A stretch of 64,000 nucleotides of DNA, from positions 1 through 64,000 of the forward strand of contig WOZJ01000015.1 in assembly GCA_011620345.1 (NCBI GenBank), written 5' to 3'. The stretch comes from Nitrospirota bacterium. GTDB lineage: Bacteria; UBA2233. How positions within the stretch are numbered: the stretch's first letter is position 1; the number at the start of each line of letters is the position of its first letter. The translations under genes and the position numbers were made by a program. The notes beneath the pieces were generated by a model. That model saw nothing but the letters and a program-made list of their open reading frames with translations, searched no databases and had not been told where the DNA came from. Shown here one piece after another: positions 46,420 to 53,244 of this stretch.

Positions 46420-47774
46420 CGCTCAATCGCACTCCAGAGACGGTGGAATTCTTTGAAGAAGCCTGTATGATAAGAGCCTTCGGCAAAAGCTTCCCCATTG
46501 AGGATCGCCTGGCATAGCTCTTTGTTAGTGCAAATGCCCTGGATATCGAGCTCTTCGAGCGCCACAAGGAGTTTGATGCGTGCATCCTCACGGGTGGGTC
46601 CGTGCACGATCAGCTTGCCGATCATGCTGTCGTAATAGGATGGCACATCTAGCCCGGCCCGAAGGTAGGTATCGAAACGAACGCCGATCCCTCCCGGTAC
46701 GAAGAGCCCCGCAATCTTACCCGGCGAAGGGGTTAGCTTTTTAGGGTCGACGGCGTTGATGCGCGCCTCGATGGCATGGCCGCTTAGGGATACGGAATGC
46801 TGGTTGATGGAAAGGGGCATGCCCATCGCCACGCGGACCTGCTCCTTGACCAAGTCGAGACCCGTGACCATTTCGGTCACTGGGTGCTCCACCTGGATGC
46901 GCGTGTTCATCTCCATAAAATAAAAGCGGTCTTGCTTGTCTACAAGGAACTCGACCGTGCCGAGGCTTGCATACCGAAGCGCTTCCCCAGCCCGTATGGC
47001 CGTTTTGCACAGGGCTTTTCGCGTCTTGTCGGACAATCCGGGGGAGGGTGCCTCTTCGAGCAATTTCTGATAGTTGTTTTGAATAGAGCAGTTCCGCTCG
47101 AAGAGATGGACGAGGTTCCCGAAATGATCTCCTACGATTTGAACCTCGACATGCCTTGCGTCCTCGATCAAACGCTCTACGTAAAGCTCGTTGTCGCCGA
47201 AGGCGGCCTTTACCTCGGCCTGGGCGCTCAAGAAGGCGTTGGTGAACGCAAGCGGGTCCTCGACCCGCTTCATTCCTTTTCCCCCCCCGCCTAGCGCCGC
47301 CTTCAAGATGACAGGAAACCCTATCCGGCTGGCCTCTTCGAAGGCTTGCCTTGGGTCCTTGATGCCCCTTTCGCTGCCTTCGACCACAGGGATGCCCCTT
47401 CGTTTCATGATGGCCCGCGCGCGAATCTTGTTCCCCATCAATCGGATGGCCCTCAAGGAAGGCCCGATAAAATGGATTCCGGCGCTTTGGCAGATCTCTC
47501 GAAAATGCGCGTTTTCCGCGAAGAACCCGTAGCCAGGATGAATTGCGTCGGCATGCGTGATCTCTGCCGCCGCTATGATGGCCTTTTCGTTTAGGTAGCT
47601 GTCCTTGGCGGGCCCGGGGCCGATGCACACGGCCTCGTCGGCTAAGCGTACATGGGGGGCGTCCTTGTCGGGCTCGGAGAACACGGCCACGCTTTGGAGT
47701 CCCATCTCCTTGAGTGTACGGATGATTCTGAGCGCAATCTCGCCACGGTTTGCAACGAGGACTTTTTGGAACAC
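46416..47774 (-). CDS. accC: Acetyl-CoA carboxylase, biotin carboxylase subunit
   Basis: AccC carboxylates the biotin of AccB as the first step of fatty acid synthesis. Motifs are KVLVANRGEIALRIIRT, IHPGYGFFAENAHF, the glycine-rich AALGGGGKGMK loop, FERNCSIQNNYQK and FMEMNTRIQVEHPVTE. Length 452 is exactly the stand-alone AccC size. It follows accB by 18 bases. This is the second biotin carboxylase of the window; linkage to accB and to general housekeeping genes (efp, aro) marks this one as the fatty-acid enzyme. accA and accD are not here. Confidence 0.94.
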   Translation of the reverse strand: MFQKVLVANRGEIALRIIRTLKEMGLQSVAVFSEPDKDAPHVRLADEAVCIGPGPAKDSYLNEKAIIAAAEITHADAIHPGYGFFAENAHFREICQSAGIHFIGPSLRAIRLMGNKIRARAIMKRRGIPVVEGSERGIKDPRQAFEEASRIGFPVILKAALGGGGKGMKRVEDPLAFTNAFLSAQAEVKAAFGDNELYVERLIEDARHVEVQIVGDHFGNLVHLFERNCSIQNNYQKLLEEAPSPGLSDKTRKALCKTAIRAGEALRYASLGTVEFLVDKQDRFYFMEMNTRIQVEHPVTEMVTGLDLVKEQVRVAMGMPLSINQHSVSLSGHAIEARINAVDPKKLTPSPGKIAGLFVPGGIGVRFDTYLRAGLDVPSYYDSMIGKLIVHGPTREDARIKLLVALEELDIQGICTNKELCQAILNGEAFAEGSYHTGFFKEFHRLWSAIER

Positions 47775-47792
47775 GCCTTTCTTCCCGGGTTT

Positions 47793-48278
47793 TTATGCTG
47801 GGATCGGCTCTAGCTCGAACAACGGCGTACCAAAACCCACGGGCTTTCTGTCATCTACGAGCACCTTGAATACCCTTCCTGTCACGTCCGATTCGATCTC
47901 GTTCATGATTTTCATCGCCTCGATAATGCACACAACCTGCCCTTTATGGATGATCTCGCCTACTTCTACGTAAGGCTTTGCCTCCGGGGCGGGAGAGCGG
48001 TAAAACGTCCCTACCATCGGCGAGGTGATCGTAAGCGCCTTAGGTTTTTCCTGGGCGGGAAGTTGCCCGGCTTGCGCCTCGGACGAGGGCGTTTCCGGCC
48101 GGATTCGCTCGATTCGTCTTTCCGGATGGGGCAATGCCTCAAAACCGGATCGCTTCAAGGATACCTTTTCCCCTTCCCGTTCGAGCGAAAACTCGACGAT
48201 GTCCGTAGACAGAACCCATTCTAGAAGCTCCCGGAGGCGATCAAAGGGGCAGGGTGTCGTCGGCGTCGGCGTATCCAT
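47793..48278 (-). CDS. accB: Acetyl-CoA carboxylase biotin carboxyl carrier protein
   Basis: A 161-residue BCCP. The N-terminal helix-like segment (LRELLEWVLSTDIVEFSLEREG) is followed by a proline- and alanine-rich linker (about 60-85) and a biotinyl domain with ITSPMVGTFYRSPAPEAKPYVEVG. Biotin attaches at the lysine of EAMKIMNEI. The thumb-like PAPEAKP insertion is typical of AccB, unlike the carrier at 32529. It begins 8 bases after the efp stop and leads into accC. Confidence 0.94.
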   Translation of the reverse strand: MDTPTPTTPCPFDRLRELLEWVLSTDIVEFSLEREGEKVSLKRSGFEALPHPERRIERIRPETPSSEAQAGQLPAQEKPKALTITSPMVGTFYRSPAPEAKPYVEVGEIIHKGQVVCIIEAMKIMNEIESDVTGRVFKVLVDDRKPVGFGTPLFELEPIPA

Positions 48279-48286
48279 AGCGATCC

Positions 48287-48850
48287 CTACTTTGCCCGTT
48301 CGATGTACATGCCGGTTCTCGTGTCCACCCGAAGCACTTCGCCCTGCTCGATGAACAAAGGAACCTGGACGACGAGCCCCCCTTCGAGCGTTGCGGGCTT
48401 TGTGCCGCCCTGGGCCGTGTCTCCCCGAACGCCCGGCTCGGCCTCTACCACCTTAAGCTCGACGAAGGTGGGAATCTCGATCGTCAACGGGTCTGTCCCC
48501 AAGAATAACGCGCGGACTTCCATGCCTTCTTTCAGGTAGAAGCGCTTATTCCCCAGCACGGAAAAAGGGATACTGAACTGCTCGTAGGTCTCCATATCCA
48601 TGAACATTGCGCTTTCGCCCTCTAAATACAAGCATTGTAGTGGCTTCTCGGAGAAATCCCCCCCCTCGAAACGCTCACCAGAACGGAATGTTTTGTCCAG
48701 AACATTATCGCTTTTTAAGCCTCTTAATTTTGTTCGGACGAACGCGCCTCCCTTGCCGGGTTTGACGTGCTGGAAGTCGATTATTTCGAAGGGCTGCCCC
48801 TCGATCAGGAGCTTCAGCCCCTTCCGGAAGTCGCTGGTCGCTAGGCTCAT
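48287..48850 (-). CDS. efp: Translation elongation factor P
   Basis: EF-P rescues ribosomes stalled at proline runs. The tip loop HVKPGKGGAFVRTKL carries the lysine (K33) that is modified in many bacteria. The rest follows the three-domain pattern, with GLVVQVPLFIEQGEVLRVDTRTG at the C-terminus. Length 187. The ATG at 48850 has AGAGGA 7 bases upstream and overlaps the aroQ stop by 4 bases. No lysine-modifying epmA/epmB gene is nearby. It may help translate the proline-rich repeat peptide at 51413, though this is speculative. Confidence 0.96.
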   Translation of the reverse strand: MSLATSDFRKGLKLLIEGQPFEIIDFQHVKPGKGGAFVRTKLRGLKSDNVLDKTFRSGERFEGGDFSEKPLQCLYLEGESAMFMDMETYEQFSIPFSVLGNKRFYLKEGMEVRALFLGTDPLTIEIPTFVELKVVEAEPGVRGDTAQGGTKPATLEGGLVVQVPLFIEQGEVLRVDTRTGMYIERAK

Positions 48851-49326
48851 GACATGTCCTCTTTCTTTTTCTTGTTTTGAATCTTGCACGCTATGTACTC
48901 GAGCGCAAGGATGTATCCCCAAACGCCAAGTCCCATGATCCGTCCCTTGACGACATCGGAGATCGTAGAGACATGCCGGAAAGACTCCCTGGCGTAGGGG
49001 TTGCTTAAATGGACCTCGATAGCTGGGGTTTGGGCGGCCAACAGGGCATCCCGGATCGCGATGGAGGTATGCGTGTAGGCGCCGGGGTTAATGACCAACC
49101 ATGCCACCCCTTCCGCGGGAAGGGCTTGGATACGCGCTATGATCTCTCCTTCATGGTTGGACTGAGCGTGCGAAAGCTCCAGTCCCAAGCTTTTGGCCCT
49201 TTCTTGCAGCTCGGCCTTCATTTGTGCGTAAGTTTGGGTGCCATACACCCGAACCTCCCGGTTGCCGAGGAGGTTCAAGTTCGGGCCGTCGATTACGGCA
49301 ATCCTTCGGTCCGCAGCGTTTTCCAT
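48847..49326 (-). CDS. aroQ: 3-dehydroquinate dehydratase, type II
   Basis: This enzyme performs the third step of the shikimate pathway. Type II motifs are intact: DGPNLNLLGNREVRVYG with the catalytic Tyr in the flexible loop, SNHEGEIIARI, NPGAYTHTSIAIRDAL and EVHLSNPYARE with the catalytic His and Arg. Length is 159, normal for the small dodecameric type. The start overlaps aroB by 34 bases; no later in-frame ATG exists before the first conserved motif. AGGAG lies about 10 bases upstream. The C-terminus ends in a lysine-rich tail. Confidence 0.94.
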   Translation of the reverse strand: MENAADRRIAVIDGPNLNLLGNREVRVYGTQTYAQMKAELQERAKSLGLELSHAQSNHEGEIIARIQALPAEGVAWLVINPGAYTHTSIAIRDALLAAQTPAIEVHLSNPYARESFRHVSTISDVVKGRIMGLGVWGYILALEYIACKIQNKKKKEDMS

Positions 49327-50396
49327 AGGTCAACAAGCTCCTCGATGGCGATAGGTTCAATCCGGACGGACCCGATACGGTCGAGCAGGACGAACCGGAC
49401 CTTCGCGCCTTGCTTTTTCTTGTCGAGCGAAAGCAGCCTTTTCATCCGGTCGGGGTGAATGCTTGGCGGTTTCGTAGGCAAGCCAAGCGCCTTGAGCGAT
49501 TCTTTGACCCTAGCGTACGCATCTTTCGTTGTACTGCCTATCCGGTAGGCCACCGCGGCTTCTACGAGCATTCCAAGACCAACGGCCTCCCCATGCAGAA
49601 AGGTCTTGTAGTGCGCATGTGCCTCGAAGGCATGGCCGAAGGTGTGGCCGAAGTTTAGTACGGCACGCAGGTTCGCCTCTCTTTCGTCTTGCTCCACGAT
49701 GGCCTTTTTATGCAGGATGCTGGCCTGGATTACCTTTGCCATCGCATCAGGGTCCATCCTGAGCAAGGCTTGTGCGTTCGAGACGATGAACTCAAAGAAC
49801 GGCTCGTCTTGAATCATACCGTATTTTAGGACCTCTGCAAGCCCTGCGATGTACTCTCTTTTAGGGAGAGTGGAAAGATACTCCGTATCGATCAGTACGC
49901 CGCTCGGCTGCCAGAAGGCCCCTAGGGCGTTTTTCGCCTGCTTGAGGTCTATCGCCACCTTTCCCCCGATGCTTGCATCTACCCCGGCCAAGAGGGTCGT
50001 AGGAATCATGACAAACGGAACCCCCCTTTGGTAGGTGGCCGCGACGAACCCGGCCAAGTCTCCCACAACTCCGCCCCCGAACGCGACGAGCGCCCAGCCG
50101 CGGTCTGCACCGAAATAGAGCAGCTTTTGGGCCACGCTTGCGTACACATCGAGCGTCTTGGCCCTTTCTCCTGCGGGGACGACGATGAGCTTTGGTTTCT
50201 TGGATAAATCTTTGATTAATTGGGCGTATAAGGGCTCTAACCATAGCTTGGCCAGGTGGCGGTCGGTCACGATGGCCAAGGGCCTTTGCTCGAGGCATTC
50301 CTCGAGGAACGCGGCAATTTTGTCCCTCACCCCTTGCCCTAAGACAATAGGATAGGTGCCGCCCTTTGTGGTTACGTCAATGCGCGTGATTTCCAT
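49293..50396 (-). CDS. aroB: 3-dehydroquinate synthase
   Basis: AroB converts DAHP to 3-dehydroquinate using NAD and a divalent metal. Typical segments are AFGGGVVGDLAGFVAATYQRG, VMIPTTLLAGVDASIGGKVA, NALGAFWQPSGVLID and the metal-binding NFGHTFGHAFE. Length 367 is normal. It lies between aroK, which it overlaps by 20 bases, and aroQ. The three genes supply steps two, three and five of chorismate synthesis in one transcript. Confidence 0.95.
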   Translation of the reverse strand: MEITRIDVTTKGGTYPIVLGQGVRDKIAAFLEECLEQRPLAIVTDRHLAKLWLEPLYAQLIKDLSKKPKLIVVPAGERAKTLDVYASVAQKLLYFGADRGWALVAFGGGVVGDLAGFVAATYQRGVPFVMIPTTLLAGVDASIGGKVAIDLKQAKNALGAFWQPSGVLIDTEYLSTLPKREYIAGLAEVLKYGMIQDEPFFEFIVSNAQALLRMDPDAMAKVIQASILHKKAIVEQDEREANLRAVLNFGHTFGHAFEAHAHYKTFLHGEAVGLGMLVEAAVAYRIGSTTKDAYARVKESLKALGLPTKPPSIHPDRMKRLLSLDKKKQGAKVRFVLLDRIGSVRIEPIAIEELVDLWKTLRTEGLP

Positions 50397-50898
50397 TTTT
50401 TCTCGTCAGGCCGATGATGTTAAGGATTTCCAAGGCCACCTCACGGGGAACTCGCCCGTCCGTGGTTACCCGGTACTTCGCGAGTGCTTCGTAAAGGGGC
50501 GTTCTTTGTAGGTACAGCTCGTTTGCACGCGCATGGCTTCTCCAAAGTGGACGTTTCGTGTCGTTTAAGAGCCGAGCCTTGATCGTGTCGAACGAAGCCT
50601 CCAGGTATACGGTGTAGGGCAAGGGTTCGATCAGCGCGCGGGCTTCTTCGCTCGTAACCACCCCACCGCCGGAGGCGATCACAACGCCGTCTTCTTGAAG
50701 CGCGGCTTGAAGCGCCCTGACCTCTTTTTTCCGAAAGTAAGGCTCGCCGTGTTCTTGAAAGATCGCTTGGATATTAAGCCCCTCTTTGGCCTCGATTCGC
50801 GCATCCAGGTCGACAAACCTGAACCCCGACAGCCTGGCAAGGATTCGGCCGACGGAGCTCTTTCCGGCCCCCATGAACCCGAGGAGAAGGATGCGCAT
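50377..50898 (-). CDS. aroK: Shikimate kinase
   Basis: Shikimate kinase phosphorylates shikimate with ATP. Walker A is GFMGAGKSS (7-15), the shikimate-binding DLDARIE follows, FRKKEV supplies a conserved Arg, and IASGGGVV is the second substrate loop. Lid residues are in KRPLWR. Length 172. I chose the ATG directly before the P-loop fold; an ATG 39 bases upstream would add 13 residues. It heads the long leftward run aroK-aroB-aroQ-efp-accB-accC-TPR. A 17-base palindrome lies about 125 bases upstream. Confidence 0.92.
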   Translation of the reverse strand: MRILLLGFMGAGKSSVGRILARLSGFRFVDLDARIEAKEGLNIQAIFQEHGEPYFRKKEVRALQAALQEDGVVIASGGGVVTSEEARALIEPLPYTVYLEASFDTIKARLLNDTKRPLWRSHARANELYLQRTPLYEALAKYRVTTDGRVPREVALEILNIIGLTRKNGNHAH

Positions 50899-51023
50899 AC
50901 CTTGCCCTGGTTTTTGACCTATCAGTTTACCATACACCGAAAGAAGAAACCGGCGCTATCCCTGAAGGGCAAGAACCTAGGCTTTCTTGGGTAGGCTTAA
51001 GGAAACAAAAAAAAGTGATTCTT

Positions 51024-51040
51024 TTGGCATGGCATGCCAA
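51024..51040. promoter_or_regulatory. Perfect 17-base palindrome, candidate operator
   Basis: TTGGCATG (51024-51031), a central G, and CATGCCAA (51033-51040) form a perfect inverted repeat with a 1-base centre. The spacing is too tight for an RNA hairpin and suits a dimeric DNA-binding protein. It lies about 125 bases upstream of the aroK start and beyond the stop of the small exported-peptide gene. The rest of 50899-51147 shows no gene I can support. Confidence 0.4.
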
Positions 51041-51147
51041 GACCTTAGTCAGTGCAGCTTCTTCGTCCCTGGCTTACTCTTTGGCGGGTGTATCGAAAAA
51101 ACAGCAGGTTCTTCGTACCGAACTAAGGAAGGGGCTTGAGCGTCAGA

Positions 51148-51175
51148 AGGGGACGGCGGACCTGCGCCGTCCCCT
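51148..51175 (-). terminator. Strong hairpin after the exported-peptide gene
   Basis: AGGGGACGGCG (51148-51158) and CGCCGTCCCCT (51165-51175) form a perfect 11-base-pair stem around a 6-base loop. It lies 15 bases past the stop of the 40-residue peptide gene on the minus strand, where an intrinsic terminator would be expected. The T tract after it is poor (TTCTGACG), so it may act as an RNA-stabilising hairpin or a factor-assisted terminator. Confidence 0.55.
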
Positions 51176-51189
51176 CGGATCGAAAAGGG

Positions 51190-51312
51190 CTAGAAAGGCT
51201 GAACCATAGGCTGCGACGGGCTCTTGCCGCCGGCCGGGCAAGCTTGGCCGGTACCCATGGTAGAAACAATCCCAAGGAAACCCAGGGCTAAGGCTACAAG
51301 CGTTTTCTTCAT
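51190..51312 (-). CDS. Small exported peptide, 40 residues
   Basis: This short gene encodes a basic start (MKK), a hydrophobic core (TLVALALGFLGIVSTMG) and a 16-residue polar tail (CPAGGKSPSQPMVQPF). It looks like a signal peptide plus a tiny mature peptide; cleavage after GQA is plausible, leaving a tail that starts with Cys. The ATG at 51312 has AAGGAG 6 bases upstream. A separate promoter lies at 51361-51390 and a strong hairpin follows the stop. I do not recognise a family. It is the third member of a leftward ferritin-like/PPGQGI-peptide/exported-peptide group. Confidence 0.65.
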   Translation of the reverse strand: MKKTLVALALGFLGIVSTMGTGQACPAGGKSPSQPMVQPF

Positions 51313-51397
51313 GGCTCTCTCCTTGAAGGGGGCGTTTAAGGACAATTTATACCTACTTAAGTTCTATCCCTCTACACCCCAACGTGTCAAGAGAGCC
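51313..51397 (-). promoter_or_regulatory. Inverted repeat that could hide the peptide ribosome-binding site
   Basis: Read on the minus strand, GGCTCTC-TTGA (51397-51387) is complementary to TCAA...GAGAGCC (51326-51313), giving 7 plus 4 base pairs with a 3-base bulge. The right arm contains the AAGGAG ribosome-binding site of the 40-residue peptide gene. A transcript arriving from the upstream genes would include both arms and could mask that site; one starting from the promoter at 51361-51390 would lack the left arm. Confidence 0.4.
51361..51390 (-). promoter_or_regulatory. Promoter for the small exported-peptide gene
   Basis: On the minus strand TTGACA (51385-51390) is a perfect -35 and TAGAAC (51361-51366) a moderate -10, spaced by 18 bases. 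Transcription would start near 51354, 42 bases upstream of the peptide ATG. The -35 overlaps the left arm of the inverted repeat. Confidence 0.5.
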
Positions 51398-51412
51398 AGT
51401 ATGCCGCTTTTT

Positions 51413-51556
51413 TTACAAGCCGAAAGGCCCCTGTGGCCCGCCCTTTTTTTGTCCTGGCGGGATACCTTGCCCCGGCGGAATGCCCTGTCCGGGCGGAATG
51501 CCTTGGCCTGGCGGGCCGAAAGCGACGCTAGGACCTTTCTTCGTAAGCTTAAGCAT
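51413..51556 (-). CDS. Small peptide with PPGQGI repeats, 47 residues
   Basis: The product starts MLKLTKKGPSVAFG, continues with three exact PPGQGI repeats (15-32) and a partial fourth (PPGQ, 33-36), and ends KKGGPQGPFGL. The ATG at 51556 is preceded by AAAAGGAGG 6 bases upstream, among the best ribosome-binding sites in the window. Repeat codons differ synonymously (for example Gly as GGC, GGA, GGG, GGT), which suggests selection on the peptide. No signal peptide or cysteine is present. The glycine period is six, so it is not collagen-like. I do not recognise a family. It follows the ferritin-like gene by 39 bases. Confidence 0.65.
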   Translation of the reverse strand: MLKLTKKGPSVAFGPPGQGIPPGQGIPPGQGIPPGQKKGGPQGPFGL

Positions 51557-51595
51557 GGCGTGCCTCCTTTTGTTTTTGGGTGAAACCCATTAAGG

Positions 51596-52030
51596 CTAAC
51601 TTAACTTCTCAAGCGCCTTCAAAAAGGACCCATGGTGCTCTTTTTCGTCCGATAAGATGTCTTCAAAAATCTCCTGGATCTTGGAAAGCCCCTCTTTCCC
51701 GGCTGTCTCTGCGATCCGGGGGTAGAGCTCCAAGGCGCCTTCCTCGGCTTTGACATCCAGCTCGATCATTTCTTTGATTGTCTTGCCCACGATGACGGGC
51801 GGGTCCGGCTGTGTGGGTAACTCGCCTCCAAGCTTGCGGAACGCCTCGGCGATCTCCTCGGCATGCTCCATCTCTGCCATGGCAATCTTTCGGAACAGCT
51901 TGCGGGCCTCTGGCCCCTCTTCCTTTGGGGTGGCAATGTGGTGCCACATGTACTGGATAGAGCCCTGAAGCTCGCTTGCCAGGGCTTGATAAACCATGTC
52001 CATTAGTTCTTTCGAGGCTTGTTGCGTCAT
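51596..52030 (-). CDS. Ferritin-like di-iron protein
   Basis: A 144-residue four-helix protein of the ferritin/bacterioferritin/rubrerythrin group. Candidate iron ligands are E20 (ASELQGSIQYMW), E53 and H56 (AEMEHAEE), E86-region acids (IELDVKAEEGALEL) and the ExxH in SDEKEHHGSF, so both halves of a di-iron site appear intact. No rubredoxin domain is present. The ATG at 52030 follows AAGGGGA. Likely roles are iron storage or peroxide/oxygen protection. The PPGQGI-peptide gene follows on the same strand. Confidence 0.85.
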   Translation of the reverse strand: MTQQASKELMDMVYQALASELQGSIQYMWHHIATPKEEGPEARKLFRKIAMAEMEHAEEIAEAFRKLGGELPTQPDPPVIVGKTIKEMIELDVKAEEGALELYPRIAETAGKEGLSKIQEIFEDILSDEKEHHGSFLKALEKLS

Positions 52031-52144
52031 GGCTTCCCCTTTTTGTTCAACGACCGGCACAATCTAAGTTTATCCCAAAAAAAGAGATGAAGTCCAAGCC
52101 GAACCCTCTTAGCCCCGGAGGGGCGGCGGCCTCGTTGGAATGCC

Positions 52145-53212
52145 TCATAGAAAATCGGACGCGATGGCGTCTTGCTCTTTGAGGAGCCTTTGTTTTTCCG
52201 AATCAGGAAGGAAGGCGGCAAGGATAGAGTTTTTAGCGAGCGTGGACACGTCCCATGCGCTCATGTCTAAAGCCTCGGCGCTTTGGAGGTAGTTTTCCAG
52301 CAAATAGCCGCCAAAATAGGCCGGGTCGTCCGAGTTGACCGTGACCAAGATCCCAAAATCCAAAAGCCGCTTTAGGTTGTGCTCCGTAAGCGACGGGAAC
52401 ACCCTTAACCTTACGTTGGAAAGCGGACAGACGCTCAAAGGGATCCGGCGGGCCTTGATCTCTTCCATTAGCTCCGGGTCTTCTTCCGAGCGCACGCCGT
52501 GGTCAACCCTAAGCACCTTGAGCTCGCTTAGCGCCTCTCTGACGTAGCCCGCCGGCCCTTCCTCGCCCGCGTGCGCGACAGGCAGAAACCCTTCTTCCCT
52601 GGCCTTGGCAAACACCCGGCGGAACTTGGACGGCGGGTTGCCCGCCTCGCTCGAATCGAGGCCAACGCCAAGAATTGCCTTTTTGTAGGGAAGGGCCTGT
52701 TTTAGCGCTTCAAAGGCCTCCTGCTCGCTCAAATGGCGCAAAAAGCAAAGGATGAGCGCAACCGAGAGGCCAAGCTTGTTCTCGGCATCTTTGGCCGCCT
52801 CGAGAAGCCCTTCGATTACGGACGCGAAGGGAACCCCGCGGGAGGTATGCGCCTGGGGGTCGAAGAAGACCTCGGCCCGGACAATGTTCTCTTCGCTGGC
52901 CTTTTGAAAGTAGGCCATAGCCAGCTCGTAGAAGTCTTGCTTGGTCTTCAGGACCGCAAGCCCTTGGTAGTAAAGCTTAAGGAAGTCCTCCAGGTTGGAG
53001 AAGTTGTACGCCTCCTTCAGGGCCTCTGGCGTTTTGTAGCCAAGCGCTACGGCGTTCTTTTTGGCCAACCTAAAGACCATCTCTGGCTCGAGCGTTCCTT
53101 CGATGTGCAGGTGGATCTCGGCCTTGGGCATGGCCTTAAGGAAGTTTTGCATGACATCGCGGTCCATCCGCTTGGAAAGGGGGCTTTCTTTTGGTGTCGC
53201 CTTGGGTTCCAT
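52145..53212 (-). CDS. Adenine deaminase-like protein (adenosine deaminase family)
   Basis: A 355-residue amidohydrolase-fold deaminase. The zinc-binding start AEIHLHIEGTLEP, the FFDPQAHTSRG segment, HAGEEG with the catalytic His-Glu pair, CPLSNVRLRVFPS and the zinc-binding VNSDDPAYFGGY are present. FDPQAHT and the SNVRL motif fit the adenine deaminase branch (EC 3.5.4.2) better than adenosine deaminase; I cannot exclude the latter. AAAGGA precedes the ATG. It follows the GH31 gene by 32 bases and probably feeds purine salvage. Confidence 0.85.
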   Translation of the reverse strand: MEPKATPKESPLSKRMDRDVMQNFLKAMPKAEIHLHIEGTLEPEMVFRLAKKNAVALGYKTPEALKEAYNFSNLEDFLKLYYQGLAVLKTKQDFYELAMAYFQKASEENIVRAEVFFDPQAHTSRGVPFASVIEGLLEAAKDAENKLGLSVALILCFLRHLSEQEAFEALKQALPYKKAILGVGLDSSEAGNPPSKFRRVFAKAREEGFLPVAHAGEEGPAGYVREALSELKVLRVDHGVRSEEDPELMEEIKARRIPLSVCPLSNVRLRVFPSLTEHNLKRLLDFGILVTVNSDDPAYFGGYLLENYLQSAEALDMSAWDVSTLAKNSILAAFLPDSEKQRLLKEQDAIASDFL

Positions 53213-53244
53213 GGTTTCCTTTGGTGTGTTGTGGGTGTTCCTGC

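Noticed and set aside
51449-51514. PPGQGI repeat as a collagen-like or CRISPR-type repeat
   Set aside because: Glycine spacing is not every third residue, and the DNA repeats are contiguous, 18 bases long and synonymously diverged, without spacers.
51224-51583. Rightward open frames across the small-peptide region
   Set aside because: They lack ribosome-binding sites and run through two leftward genes that have strong ones.
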